Positions 17,970 through 26,428 of a stretch of 64,000 nt of DNA are shown here, in pieces. Each line of letters opens with the position of its first letter. Within the stretch, counting starts at the first letter, position 1. The position numbers and the translations under genes are program-made. The DNA comes from Actinomycetes bacterium (GTDB lineage Bacteria > Actinomycetota > Coriobacteriia > Anaerosomatales > JAGXFU01): assembly GCA_024637115.1 (NCBI GenBank), contig JAGXFU010000005.1:188001-252000 (forward strand), written 5' to 3'. Below the pieces are notes generated by a model. The model was not told the DNA's origin. It was given only the letters and a program-made list of their open reading frames with translations, and searched no databases.

Positions 17970-19046
17970 CTACTCGGAGAGCCAGTAGACGACACCGCCA
18001 TATTCGACGTATCCACCGGGATTGAACGTATCCACTGGCACGACCTGTGCGAACTCGGCGAGCAGAATACCTTCTTTCCAGTCCGGATCGTTGTGAACGA
18101 ACATGTTCAGGAAACCGACGACCCGGGTCTCCGTCTTGCCGTTCACGGAATCCCAATCGTATGGATCCCCTTGAGTGATGATGATCACGGGGCAGGTGAT
18201 TAGTCGATTACAGTGAGATCCGTCCGACGCATGCGTCGGATCGTAGACATCGCGATTCGCATCGTAGACGAGTGCACCGAGATCGTGGGGGCCACACGTC
18301 TCATTGAAGTAGCCGATGAGCGATGCGAAGTTCGGATTCGTCGGCGATCCGGTCTGTGTATCGATAAGATCACCGATACTCACCGGATCGGTCGTTCCGC
18401 CATTGCCGATAACGCCCTTCGTGTTGTTCTCCCCATCAGTCTGCGCCGTGAGATCTACGTAGTGCCAGTTGCCCGCAACCTGATCCTCGTCCCCATTATC
18501 GAGCACCAGTTCGATGATCTGCCCCGGTTCGTATCCATATGGCGCCACAACGGTCCCTGTGGCACATATTCCAAAAGGCATCAGACCGCTGCCGTAGGTT
18601 GATGGGGAGCCAATCACCGCCGAAGCTTGCGCGTTCACGGGTGCAGTATCGAATCCCATGAAGCGGGCAAAGAACAGACCCATGCTCGGATCCTCGAGAT
18701 CTGCAGTGATGGTGTCATTCGCCACGAAAGTCGAACTGAGCGTGAACTCGGCATCGCTGGCGGCGGGGACATTGAGAGCTGCGTAATTTCCGGCGTACGC
18801 CACCGCCGCGGCGGTGGCGTGAGGGAGCTCCTGCACTCCTGCGAGTGCGGCGGCATCCGCAGCCGTCTGTATCTGGCGTCTGTGTGAGTAGAGGGCCCCC
18901 GCATCGACGACGACCGCGGCAAAAGCCAGGAGCACCACGATCATGACGGCGACAAGATAGGCCATGGCGCCTTCATCATCACGCCACGTCATCGTGCGAG
19001 ACCCGGCAGCGTCTCGCATCGTTCTGTCCATGTGATCGGTACTCAC
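17970..19046 (-). CDS. tadG: TadG-like pilus-assembly protein
   Basis: A 358-residue membrane-anchored pseudopilin-type protein. The N-terminal motif DDEGAMAYLVAVMIVVLLAF is the TadE/TadG hallmark helix, followed by ALYSHRRQIQTAADAAALAG, the typical start of the extracellular part. The remaining 290 residues are exported, with several Cys (for example ICATGTVV, NETCGPHD, HCNRLITCP) that could form disulfides. The GTG start (19044-19046) is preceded by GGCAGGAG. It lies four bases downstream of tadE, so both are translated together. Confidence 0.86.
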   Translation of the reverse strand: MSTDHMDRTMRDAAGSRTMTWRDDEGAMAYLVAVMIVVLLAFAAVVVDAGALYSHRRQIQTAADAAALAGVQELPHATAAAVAYAGNYAALNVPAASDAEFTLSSTFVANDTITADLEDPSMGLFFARFMGFDTAPVNAQASAVIGSPSTYGSGLMPFGICATGTVVAPYGYEPGQIIELVLDNGDEDQVAGNWHYVDLTAQTDGENNTKGVIGNGGTTDPVSIGDLIDTQTGSPTNPNFASLIGYFNETCGPHDLGALVYDANRDVYDPTHASDGSHCNRLITCPVIIITQGDPYDWDSVNGKTETRVVGFLNMFVHNDPDWKEGILLAEFAQVVPVDTFNPGGYVEYGGVVYWLSE

Positions 19047-19050
19047 TCGA

Positions 19051-19452
19051 TCACTCCTGCCTCATCGTTGCGCTACTCGATAGTGTCGGAGGGCTTGCCA
19101 GGCCGACAAGTGCACCTAGAGGAGCGATCCGCCAGCTCCACGGATAGCTGACCGTCACCCTCACAGAATCCGCATCCGGGTTCGTGAGCGAGACAGACAA
19201 TCCATCTGCGGCAGTCAACGGAAATGCTCTTTGCTCGACAATCGCCGGATCCCAGTTAGCACCGCCCGCGACCGCTGCTATTCTCGCCCCTTCTCTCGCG
19301 GCATGCGTTACCGCGAGCTGACCTTGAAACATCAAGCCGAATTCAAGCATCCCAAACAAGAGAAGCAGCAATATCGGAGTCACGATCGCAAACTCAAGCG
19401 CACTGGCACCCCCGTCATCTCCGTACCCGCGCTTCATTGCCAGGACTCTCAT
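19051..19452 (-). CDS. tadE: TadE-like minor pseudopilin
   Basis: A 133-residue TadE family protein. The motif GASALEFAIVTPILLLLLFG contains the prepilin-like ALEF box, and TAAREGARIAA-type sequence (AVTHAAREGARIAAV) follows as in the family. I chose the ATG at 19450-19452 (MRVLAMKRG) because a G-rich ribosome-binding stretch lies about seven bases upstream; the frame is open for 44 more codons. It is separated from the Flp pilin gene by a 138-base spacer containing a strong hairpin. Minor pilins of this type are needed for pilus biogenesis. Confidence 0.86.
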   Translation of the reverse strand: MRVLAMKRGYGDDGGASALEFAIVTPILLLLLFGMLEFGLMFQGQLAVTHAAREGARIAAVAGGANWDPAIVEQRAFPLTAADGLSVSLTNPDADSVRVTVSYPWSWRIAPLGALVGLASPPTLSSSATMRQE

Positions 19453-19484
19453 CACCGCACCCCCCCTTGCCAAGAGCATGGACT

Positions 19485-19519
19485 CGTGGCGGGCCTGAGG
19501 CTTCCTCTGGCCCGCCACG
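19485..19519. repeat. Perfect 11-bp stem hairpin between flp and tadE
   Basis: The arms CGTGGCGGGCC (19485-19495) and GGCCCGCCACG (19509-19519) are perfectly complementary with a 13-base loop. The hairpin lies 3' of the Flp pilin gene on the transcribed minus strand and is not followed by a T-run. It is best explained as an RNA stabiliser or partial terminator that lets pilin mRNA exceed the mRNA of the assembly genes. Confidence 0.75.
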
Positions 19520-19590
19520 TATGGCCTATCAGCTGCATGCGCCGGTGAGATCCTCCGCGCATGCTGTCGCCCGTCAAGGCGCAAGTGTAA

Positions 19591-19764
19591 TTAGATGTTC
19601 GGCCACAGATTCGTGAAGAACGTGTTCAAAGCACCACCGAAAGCAGTTACGCCTGTGATGATGAAGATTGCGATGAACGCCACAAGGATGCCGTACTCAA
19701 GTGCTGTTGCGCCCTCATCGGACTTGCACATCGCCCGCGCATACGTGATAAGGCTGGTAAGCAT
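19591..19764 (-). CDS. flp: Flp/Fap type IVb major pilin
   Basis: A 57-residue prepilin. After a short basic leader (MLTSLITYARAMCKSDEG) comes the processing site and hydrophobic helix GATALEYGILVAFIAIFII: cleavage is expected after the Gly, leaving ATALEYG at the mature N-terminus, with the Glu at +5. I chose the ATG at 19762-19764 because GGGGAGGAGGTG precedes it; longer frames would bury the leader. It is the first small gene after the second TadA-like ATPase. No prepilin peptidase gene is in the window, so processing must rely on one elsewhere. Confidence 0.95.
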   Translation of the reverse strand: MLTSLITYARAMCKSDEGATALEYGILVAFIAIFIITGVTAFGGALNTFFTNLWPNI

Positions 19765-19812
19765 GTTCGTGCACCTCCTCCCCTGTTTGACCGGTTCTCG
19801 GTTCGGTCCGAA

Positions 19813-19834
19813 CGGGCCATCCTTTCGGCCCGTC
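19813..19834. promoter_or_regulatory. Hairpin in the 5' leader of flp
   Basis: ACGGGCC and GGCCCGT arms around an eight-base loop form a seven-base-pair stem in the untranslated leader, some 50 bases before the pilin start. The leader between tadA2 and flp is about 260 bases long, unusual in this compact locus, and probably holds the pilin promoter. I found no match to the c-di-GMP-I aptamer core. No further function can be assigned. Confidence 0.45.
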
Positions 19835-20027
19835 GGAGGGTTCCTATGGAGCACCCCGGCCAAACCGACCCTTCGAACTCATGACTCCATGATTCCCTGT
19901 ATGTGGTCGGATTGACCATCGACCGTGGGCACTTTCGACATGCCCCATTGGGATGATTCGGTCATCCTCCGCAAGGATGAGATCAGATTCGAGAGTGAGG
20001 AGTGGGACTCCAGAACCAGGACGTAGT

Positions 20028-21503
20028 CTAGGAGAGATCGAGCCCGAGTTGCCCGCTCGAAATGCCGAATCCCTCAAGCTGATCCGAGAAGGCGGGCATA
20101 AGCCCAGTCGGCACGATGCGGCCTCTCAGGCGACCGGTGCTGTCGAGGCCTCGACTCGCGTCGAACTCGAAGAGATCCCGAACCAGGATGCCATCGTCGA
20201 ACGGATCTCCGACTTCGGCGACATGCATGATGCGACGTGTTCCATCGCGCAGTCTCGCAAGGTGAATGACTACATCAAATGCAGCCGAGACCTGCGCCCT
20301 GACAGCGTGTGGCGATGCCTGGACTCCAGCTGCGAGTAGCGCCAACGTCTCGAAGCGCGCCAGTGCGTCTGCTGGAGACGCCGCATGAATCGTTGCAAGC
20401 CACCCGTCATGACCTGCGCCCATCGCCGAGAGCATCTCGGACGTCTCGTTTCCGTGCACTTCGCCCACAACGATACGATCGGCATGCATGCGGAGCGCAC
20501 TTCGCACCAACTCGCGAAGCTTCACGCCGCCCTGCCCCTCGAAATCAGGCTCGCACGTCTCGAGTCGGACCACATGTTCCTGCGGGAGCCGCAATTCCGC
20601 AGCATCCTCGACCGTCACTGTCCGATCTTCCTCGGCGATCCATGATCCCAGCACGTTGAGGAGTGTAGTCCGCCCGCTGCCGGAAGCCCCGGAAACGAGA
20701 ATATTGAGCCGGCCGCGAACGCATGCACGAAGGAAATCGGCGAGTCGCTCATCGAGTGCCCCGAATGAGATGAGGTCCTCAACCGAGAACGAGTCGTGCG
20801 AGAATTTATGTATGGTGACTACCGGACCATCGACTGCCAAGGGTGGCAGGACAACGTTGATGCGCGATCCATCGGGCATACGCCCCTCAACGACCGGCGC
20901 CGCCTCCTCCAGACGAAGACCGACAGCCGATAGAAGCTTCTCAACCACGTCTTTGAGATGCTCCGCGTCATCGAACGTTCGCTGAGCAGGCTTGTACGCG
21001 CCGGATTGCTCAACCATCACCTGGCGCGGTCCGTTGACCATGATCTCTGTGATGGTCGGGTCGTCTAGAAGTGGCTGCAAAGGACCCATGCCAAGCAGAT
21101 CATCAAGAACATCGTCGACAGTCATCTGCCGCTGCTGCGCAGATAGCGGCACCGTCTCACCCTGGCCGAGAAGCTCCAGAACGCGTCGCTCTATCCGGTA
21201 GCTCAACGTTGGATCATTGGAGTCAGCTTGCCTGATATCATCATCGAACTCAGAGAGGAGCAGATAGCGCATGTTGCGAACAATCGACTCGTGCGCTCCA
21301 TTGCGGGTATCAGGCACCATCTCTTCTGAGCGTGGTGCTAGCGAAAGCTCAGCCACGGAGTCTGCCGTCACCAGAATGCGATCGTTGCGCGTCGACGCAT
21401 CGCGCATGATCTCTTTGCGATTCCCGCGCGACACGATGTCCCCTTCCATCACGAAACACTCAGAGGCCCTTCCGGGTCGATGAATCGACGACCAAAGGCG
21501 CAA
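20028..21503 (-). CDS. TadA/CpaF paralogue with degenerate Walker A (K to R)
   Basis: A 491-residue paralogue of the pilus ATPase at 14615-15973. Domain order is the same: helical N-terminus, IMVNGPRQVMVEQSG, nucleotide-binding domain and His box. However the P-loop reads GASGSGRTTLLN, with the invariant lysine replaced by Arg (codon CGG, 20670-20672). The Walker B region is RIVVGEVHGNETSEM (Arg to His, then divergent), and the His box is GHDGWLATIHAASP. It therefore may bind but hydrolyse ATP poorly, acting as a regulator or heteromer partner of TadA. The start is uncertain: TTG at 21503 gives the longest frame, and ATG codons 18 and 32 residues later are alternatives. Confidence 0.85.
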   Translation of the reverse strand: MRLWSSIHRPGRASECFVMEGDIVSRGNRKEIMRDASTRNDRILVTADSVAELSLAPRSEEMVPDTRNGAHESIVRNMRYLLLSEFDDDIRQADSNDPTLSYRIERRVLELLGQGETVPLSAQQRQMTVDDVLDDLLGMGPLQPLLDDPTITEIMVNGPRQVMVEQSGAYKPAQRTFDDAEHLKDVVEKLLSAVGLRLEEAAPVVEGRMPDGSRINVVLPPLAVDGPVVTIHKFSHDSFSVEDLISFGALDERLADFLRACVRGRLNILVSGASGSGRTTLLNVLGSWIAEEDRTVTVEDAAELRLPQEHVVRLETCEPDFEGQGGVKLRELVRSALRMHADRIVVGEVHGNETSEMLSAMGAGHDGWLATIHAASPADALARFETLALLAAGVQASPHAVRAQVSAAFDVVIHLARLRDGTRRIMHVAEVGDPFDDGILVRDLFEFDASRGLDSTGRLRGRIVPTGLMPAFSDQLEGFGISSGQLGLDLS

Positions 21504-21507
21504 CTTA

Positions 21508-21534
21508 CTATCCGAGCCGCAATTGCACCTCCTT
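21508..21534 (-). other. Orphan Shine-Dalgarno with a four-codon mini-ORF ahead of the tadA paralogue
   Basis: A perfect AAGGAGG (21528-21534) precedes TTG-CGG-CTC-GGA-TAG (21508-21522), spaced five bases. The larger gene's TTG (21503) lies right after this stop, too far from the Shine-Dalgarno to use it directly. It may be a leader peptide with translational re-initiation, or evidence that the true start has been misplaced. Confidence 0.3.
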
Positions 21535-21681
21535 AGAGTGTTTCACGATTTCGGGTGACTGCTTATCGGCCAGAGGACGCAAACAAGCCCATCAGAGTAT
21601 GAGAATGAATCCTCCGACAGTATGACGAGCGGGGGGACACGCACGGTAAGCCGACCGATCACACACTGCAATCCTGACGGC

Positions 21682-22344
21682 CTACTCGCCCGGAAGCCTT
21701 ACCAGCCCGGCTCTCACCGCCGCAAGTACGGCCTGCGTGCGGTCGGATTGGTCCAGCTTGCGCAAGATGTGGCTGACGTGTGTCTTCACGGTCGTCTCAC
21801 CGATCCACAGCGCTCTTCCGATTTCCTTGTTCGAGAGGCCCTTCGCCAACAGTTTCAGGACCTCCATCTCGCGATCGGACAACAGTTCCCGATAGCGTGC
21901 CCCGGCGACTTGATCGGTCTCGGCTCTCTGCCCGGAGATAACGCGGCTGGCGATCTTCGAATCGAATACCGCCTGACCATCGCACACCGACCTGACAGCT
22001 TGGATTACCCGATCGGGACGAGTGTCCTTGAGAATGTATCCCGCAGCCCCAGCAGCCAGCACGCCGAAGACTTCTTCATCGTCATCAAAGCTCGTCAGCA
22101 CCAGCACACGTATGCCTGGGCACTTCTCGGTCATCTGGCGGCATGCCTCGATCCCGCCCATCCCGGGCATGCGCAGGTCGAGCAGAACCACATCCACATC
22201 GCCGTCGCAGGCTGCTTCGATCGCTCCCTCGCCATGGGGGGCTTCGCCGATCACATCAATATCCGGCTCATCATCAAGCATCGTCCGCAATGCATAGCGA
22301 ACGAGTTCGTGATCGTCTGCGATGAACACACGAATCGGCTGCAT
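21682..22344 (-). CDS. NarL/LuxR-family response regulator
   Basis: A 220-residue response regulator. The receiver domain (1-120) has the acidic pair in FIADDHELVRY, the phospho-acceptor Asp in VVLLDLRMPGMGG, a Thr/Ser switch (VLTSFDDD) and the conserved Lys (YILKDTR). The C-terminal LuxR helix-turn-helix (about 150-215) shows LSDREMEVLKLLAKGLSNKEIGR. The upstream histidine kinase ends 15 bases before its start, so the two are a cognate pair. The next genes downstream on the same strand are the Tad pilus genes, which makes them likely but unproven targets. Confidence 0.94.
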   Translation of the reverse strand: MQPIRVFIADDHELVRYALRTMLDDEPDIDVIGEAPHGEGAIEAACDGDVDVVLLDLRMPGMGGIEACRQMTEKCPGIRVLVLTSFDDDEEVFGVLAAGAAGYILKDTRPDRVIQAVRSVCDGQAVFDSKIASRVISGQRAETDQVAGARYRELLSDREMEVLKLLAKGLSNKEIGRALWIGETTVKTHVSHILRKLDQSDRTQAVLAAVRAGLVRLPGE

Positions 22345-22359
22345 CTTCCCACTGCCCCC

Positions 22360-23601
22360 CTACGAGCTGATCGGTATGCGTACGTCTATCCTGGTGCCCT
22401 TGCCCGAATCACTGTGGACCCGAATTTGCCCGCCTTCCCGACGAACACGCTCTTTGATACTCTTCAGTCCGATTCCGCTCTCGTGGTCTCCCGCTCTGCC
22501 TTGCGTCGGATCAAATCCTTTGCCGTCGTCGAGTATCGACAATCGCACGGTATCGGAATCGTATTCGATCTCAACGGCGAACCGTGTTGCCTCAGCGTGC
22601 TTGACCACATTACTAACTGACTCTTTTGCGACTCGGTACAAACACGCCTCAGAGGCGGGAGTGAGCGTGCGGCGGTCTCCGATAACGACGATCTCGCCGT
22701 GCGCGGTGTCCTCCGAAGTCACTTCGTGTATCCAGTACTCCATTGCGCCGATGAGACCCAGTTCCTTCAGTTTCACAGGACGCAGATCGTAGATGAATCG
22801 GCGCAATTCGCCACGACTCACGTCGACCATCTCCTGTAACTCGCCCAGCCGCTCGGCAACGGTGCGCGGATCCCGCATGATCATCTTCTTGCAGACCTCA
22901 AGACCAAGAGCGACGCTGAACAGAGACTGAGATATTCCATCGTGCATTTCGCGCGCGATGCGGTCTCGCTCGCTCGCCAGCAGCACGTACTTGGTCTGTT
23001 CAGCCAAACGTGCGTTCTCGATTGCGCTTGCGGCGAAGGCACCAAGAATCGCAAGGAAGTCCTGCTGGTCGCGGGTGAACTTCCGTTCCTTCGAGTTGAT
23101 GGCTGCCACAATGCCAACCGGCGTATTCTTGACGCGAATCGGCGCGCACAACAGCCACGCATCGTTGTCCCGGTTCAAATCGAGGTAGACGTCCCCTGTC
23201 TCGAACAAGTCCGGTGCGCTAGCCCGCAGCTGCTCCGACCACCACGCCTCAAGATGCTCGTCGCGGCACCCCTTGACCACCAGCGTCTCGTCGTCGAGCG
23301 TGGAACTGTGGTCAAGCGTGAGCACCAACACCGCCTTCTCCGTGTTGGTGATGCGTTTCGCGCGCTCAACGATCGTCTCAAGAACGTCATCGAGGGATAT
23401 CTTGCTCGACACAGCGGACGCGACATCGTTGAGCGCCGCTATCAAGTCGCCGTTTGCACGACGACGCGCCGAGGGAGCAAGCCAGGCAAGCCAACGGCCC
23501 ACAAACGACAGCGCTGGAAAGCGACTCCGTGCCGCCGGATACGGACTCGCGTCGACATCTGAAGAAGAAACGAACGCATGTCCCTCAGGTTGTGGTGGCA
23601 T
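22360..23601 (-). CDS. GAF-domain sensor histidine kinase (HisKA_3 class)
   Basis: A 413-residue soluble-looking kinase; no convincing TM segment beyond a weak one near residue 30. A GAF domain spans about residues 65-210 (LDDVLETIVERAKRITNTEKA...). The phospho-acceptor box is IAREMHDGISQSLFSVALG (HisKA_3, as in NarX/LiaS kinases), and the ATPase domain ends with ILDDGKGFDP and ESGIGLKSIKERV. I chose the ATG at 23599-23601 (MPPQPEG), preceded by CAGGGTGGG. It partners the response regulator downstream. The GAF domain implies sensing of a small cytosolic ligand, which the sequence does not identify. Confidence 0.9.
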   Translation of the reverse strand: MPPQPEGHAFVSSSDVDASPYPAARSRFPALSFVGRWLAWLAPSARRRANGDLIAALNDVASAVSSKISLDDVLETIVERAKRITNTEKAVLVLTLDHSSTLDDETLVVKGCRDEHLEAWWSEQLRASAPDLFETGDVYLDLNRDNDAWLLCAPIRVKNTPVGIVAAINSKERKFTRDQQDFLAILGAFAASAIENARLAEQTKYVLLASERDRIAREMHDGISQSLFSVALGLEVCKKMIMRDPRTVAERLGELQEMVDVSRGELRRFIYDLRPVKLKELGLIGAMEYWIHEVTSEDTAHGEIVVIGDRRTLTPASEACLYRVAKESVSNVVKHAEATRFAVEIEYDSDTVRLSILDDGKGFDPTQGRAGDHESGIGLKSIKERVRREGGQIRVHSDSGKGTRIDVRIPISS

Positions 23602-23685
23602 ATACCCACCCTGCTTCGATTGGGACTCCTGACACGGTGCGCCTCCCCCAAGACGAACCGCCTTACATACAAGTCTATACCGATG

Positions 23686-23701
23686 CGTGACAGATATCAC
23701 A
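23686..23701. promoter_or_regulatory. CRP/FNR-like inverted repeat upstream of the kinase gene
   Basis: On the minus strand the sequence is TGTGA-N6-TCACG, one base away from the CRP consensus TGTGA-N6-TCACA. It sits just upstream of a TATAGA -10-like element (23674-23679). A CRP/FNR-family regulator could therefore control the two-component genes. No such regulator gene is in the window. Confidence 0.4.
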
Positions 23702-23730
23702 CATTTCCGCGCACGGCCCGTTTGAGGCCG

Positions 23731-23767
23731 ACAAAACAGGCCGCCGGCTGATTGCCGACGGCCCTGT
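23731..23767 (-). terminator. Intrinsic terminator of ftsH
   Basis: On the minus strand a stem of 13 bases (arms near 23754-23767 and 23736-23748, with two mismatches) and a five-base loop is followed directly by TTTTGT. It stands five bases after the ftsH stop codon, so it ends the tilS-hpt-ftsH transcript. Confidence 0.8.
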
Positions 23768-23771
23768 GATT

Positions 23772-25775
23772 CTAGATTCCGCTCACGGCGGGGGGAATAT
23801 TCGGCGCTTCCACTCCGTCGCCTGATCCGAGTGTGTCCGACGCCCCATCTGCGGGACTATCCGACTCCGCTTCCGATTCAGGCTCTGCGTCCTTCTGGGC
23901 GGCTTCGTTGGTGAGGAACTCTTCCCACCTGCCATCGAGCATCGACTCAAGGGCTTTGCCCTCGAGCGACTCACGCTCCACGAGAACACCGGCCATCAAG
24001 TCAAGCAGGTCGCGCTTTTCTGTAAGGATAGTTCGCGCACTCTCATATGACTCATCGATCAGGCGCGAGACTTCCTTGTCGATCTCATAGGCAACCTCAG
24101 GGCTATAGTCGGCATTCGCCGAGAAGTCCTTGCCAAGAAATACTTCGTGGCTCGCCTCGCCAAAAGTCTGCGGGCCGAGCTTCTCGCTCATGCCGAACCG
24201 CGTGACCATCTGCTTGGCAATCTTGGTGGCACGATCGATATCACTACCGGCTCCCGTGGTGATGTCACCGATTGCGATTTCCTCGGCAACGCGTCCACCC
24301 AGCAACTTGGCAAGATCGGCGACCATGCGGAGCTTGCTCTCAAGGAAGCGATCCTCCTCGGGAATCGACCATGTGACACCGAGGGCACGCCCACGAGGAA
24401 TGATCGTCACTTTGTGAATCGGGTCTGAGTCGGGCACCGCGTGTCCAACGATGGCGTGACCGGACTCGTGGTAGGCGATGATGCGCTTCTCCTTGTCGGA
24501 GATGAGCCGGCTCTTGCGCTCGGGGCCCGACACGACGCGGTCGATGCCTTCTTCGAGTTCTTCCTGGTCGATCTTCTTCTTACCATGACGTGCTGCAAGC
24601 AGCGCCGCCTCATTCACGAGATTGGCGAGGTCTGCGCCCGTGAAACCGGGCGTACGACGAGCAAGGACCTCGAGGTCGATTCCGTCTGCCAGCGGCTTGC
24701 CGCGCGTATGTATCTTGAGGATGCCGTGTCGTCCATTGAGGTCAGGACGGTCAACGACGATCTGTCGGTCAAAACGACCCGGACGCAGAAGCGCCGGATC
24801 CAGGATGTCTGCTCGGTTGGTGGCCGCGATCAGGATGACGTTGTCCTTGAGCTCGAATCCGTCCATCTCAACGAGCAACTGATTCAGCGTCTGCTCGCGC
24901 TCATCGTGTCCGCCGCCAAGTCCGGCACCACGATGGCGACCCACCGCGTCGATCTCGTCCATAAAGATGATGCATGGGGCAGCCGCCTTGGCCTGCTCGA
25001 ACAGATCGCGAACACGCGAGGCACCGACACCAACGAACATTTCAACAAAGTCAGAACCTGAGATTGAGAAGAACGGCACCGCCGCCTCACCCGCAACAGC
25101 ACGTGCGAGCAGCGTCTTACCGGTTCCCGGAGGTCCGACAAGCAGGACGCCCTTGGGAATCTTTGCGCCGAGCGCCTGGAACTTGCCCGGATTGGCCAGG
25201 AACTCCTTGAGTTCGGAGAGTTCCTCGATAGCCTCATCGGCTCCCGATACGTCCTTGAAGGTGATACGCGGCTGATCACGAGTCATTCGCTTGGCCTTGG
25301 CCTTGCCGAAACTCATGACCTTTGAATTTCCGCCCTGCATCTGATTCAAGAAGAAGAACAGCAATGCACCGATCAAGATGATCGGAAGCAGAGACGTCGT
25401 GATGATCGTGAACCAGATCGAGCTGTTCTGAGGATCTGCGGTGAAGGACACCTGCTCGCTCGCCGGGGTCTCGGCATTGTACGCCGAGATAGTCCGCACG
25501 AGCTCGTCTTCGCTCAAGTACGTTGAGGTGAACGGCTTTACCGAATCCTCACCGGCCTTTTGCGCAGCAGCATCCGGATAGTAGGAACCTTCCAGTTCCA
25601 TGTCGCGCGCCTTGGCGGTGACATCCACCACCCGACCGTCCACGAGCGCTTCCTGGAACTGCGTCGTGGACAGCTCCGCCGGCGCGTCAGACGGGCCGAC
25701 GGACCCTGAAAAGATATAGACGAGGCCCGCGAGTACCGCGAGGTACAAGAGAACCGTCCTGAGATTTCTGTTCAC
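23772..25775 (-). CDS. ftsH: ATP-dependent zinc metalloprotease FtsH
   Basis: A membrane-anchored AAA+ protease that degrades misfolded membrane proteins and short-lived regulators. The 667-residue chain has a TM helix near residues 7-27, an extracytosolic domain (30-120), a second TM helix (about 125-150), the AAA module with Walker A GPPGTGKT, Walker B IIFMDEID and SRH arginines, and the protease zinc motif HESGH followed by the family C-terminal acidic tail. I chose the GTG at 25773-25775 because AAGGAG stands seven bases before it. It follows hpt and tilS, the classic cluster. Confidence 0.97.
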   Translation of the reverse strand: MNRNLRTVLLYLAVLAGLVYIFSGSVGPSDAPAELSTTQFQEALVDGRVVDVTAKARDMELEGSYYPDAAAQKAGEDSVKPFTSTYLSEDELVRTISAYNAETPASEQVSFTADPQNSSIWFTIITTSLLPIILIGALLFFFLNQMQGGNSKVMSFGKAKAKRMTRDQPRITFKDVSGADEAIEELSELKEFLANPGKFQALGAKIPKGVLLVGPPGTGKTLLARAVAGEAAVPFFSISGSDFVEMFVGVGASRVRDLFEQAKAAAPCIIFMDEIDAVGRHRGAGLGGGHDEREQTLNQLLVEMDGFELKDNVILIAATNRADILDPALLRPGRFDRQIVVDRPDLNGRHGILKIHTRGKPLADGIDLEVLARRTPGFTGADLANLVNEAALLAARHGKKKIDQEELEEGIDRVVSGPERKSRLISDKEKRIIAYHESGHAIVGHAVPDSDPIHKVTIIPRGRALGVTWSIPEEDRFLESKLRMVADLAKLLGGRVAEEIAIGDITTGAGSDIDRATKIAKQMVTRFGMSEKLGPQTFGEASHEVFLGKDFSANADYSPEVAYEIDKEVSRLIDESYESARTILTEKRDLLDLMAGVLVERESLEGKALESMLDGRWEEFLTNEAAQKDAEPESEAESDSPADGASDTLGSGDGVEAPNIPPAVSGI

Positions 25776-25843
25776 TCTAGACTCCTTGCGTGACGTCCGC
25801 CGGCGCTCCATGGGCGCAAACGGGACTATCAGGACCCGACGGG

Positions 25844-26395
25844 CTACTCGCTGTAGACCGCAGGCTTGAGTATTCCGATATAGGGCAAGTTCCGATAGCG
25901 CTCTGCGTAATCAAGTCCATACCCCACCACGAACTCATCGGGTACATCGAAGCCAATGTACTTACAAGAGATAGGTACCCGCTGTTTGCCCTGCTTGCTC
26001 AGAAGCGTGATGACCTCAAGCGTCTTGGGACCGCGCGAGGCAAGATTCTTGAGCAGATACTTGAGCGTCAGACCTGTGTCGAGAATATCCTCGACCACGA
26101 GAACATGCCGTCCTTCCAGTGATTCATCCAGATCCTTGATAATGCGGACGACCCCGGATGATTTGGTCGACGACCCGTAACTCGACACCGCCATGAAGTC
26201 GATCTCGACAGGCGAGGAGATACTGCGCGCCAGATCGGCAATGAACAGAGCAGCCCCGCGCAATACCGCAACGAGCAGTATCGGCTCATCGCCGTAGTCG
26301 CGGCTGATCTCATCGCCGAGCTCGGTGATGCGCGCCCGGATTTCTGCCTCGGTCAGTACGATCGTCTCGATGTCTTCGTGCATCTTTTCCGCCAT
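25844..26395 (-). CDS. hpt: Hypoxanthine phosphoribosyltransferase
   Basis: Hpt salvages hypoxanthine and guanine with PRPP to IMP and GMP. The 183-residue length and the PRPP loop [17 protein letters not shown] are typical, with the purine-specificity region [19 protein letters not shown] near the C-terminus. It sits between tilS and ftsH as in many bacteria. The ATG at 26395 is followed by another Met four codons later; AAAGGA lies upstream, favouring the first. Confidence 0.95.
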   Translation of the reverse strand: MAEKMHEDIETIVLTEAEIRARITELGDEISRDYGDEPILLVAVLRGAALFIADLARSISSPVEIDFMAVSSYGSSTKSSGVVRIIKDLDESLEGRHVLVVEDILDTGLTLKYLLKNLASRGPKTLEVITLLSKQGKQRVPISCKYIGFDVPDEFVVGYGLDYAERYRNLPYIGILKPAVYSE

Positions 26396-26428
26396 CTACC
26401 GGCTCGTCCTTTCGCCGCTCGATTCACG

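Noticed and set aside
19765-20027. c-di-GMP riboswitch upstream of flp
   Set aside because: The conserved CACGCACAGGGCAAACC-type core is absent in the leader.
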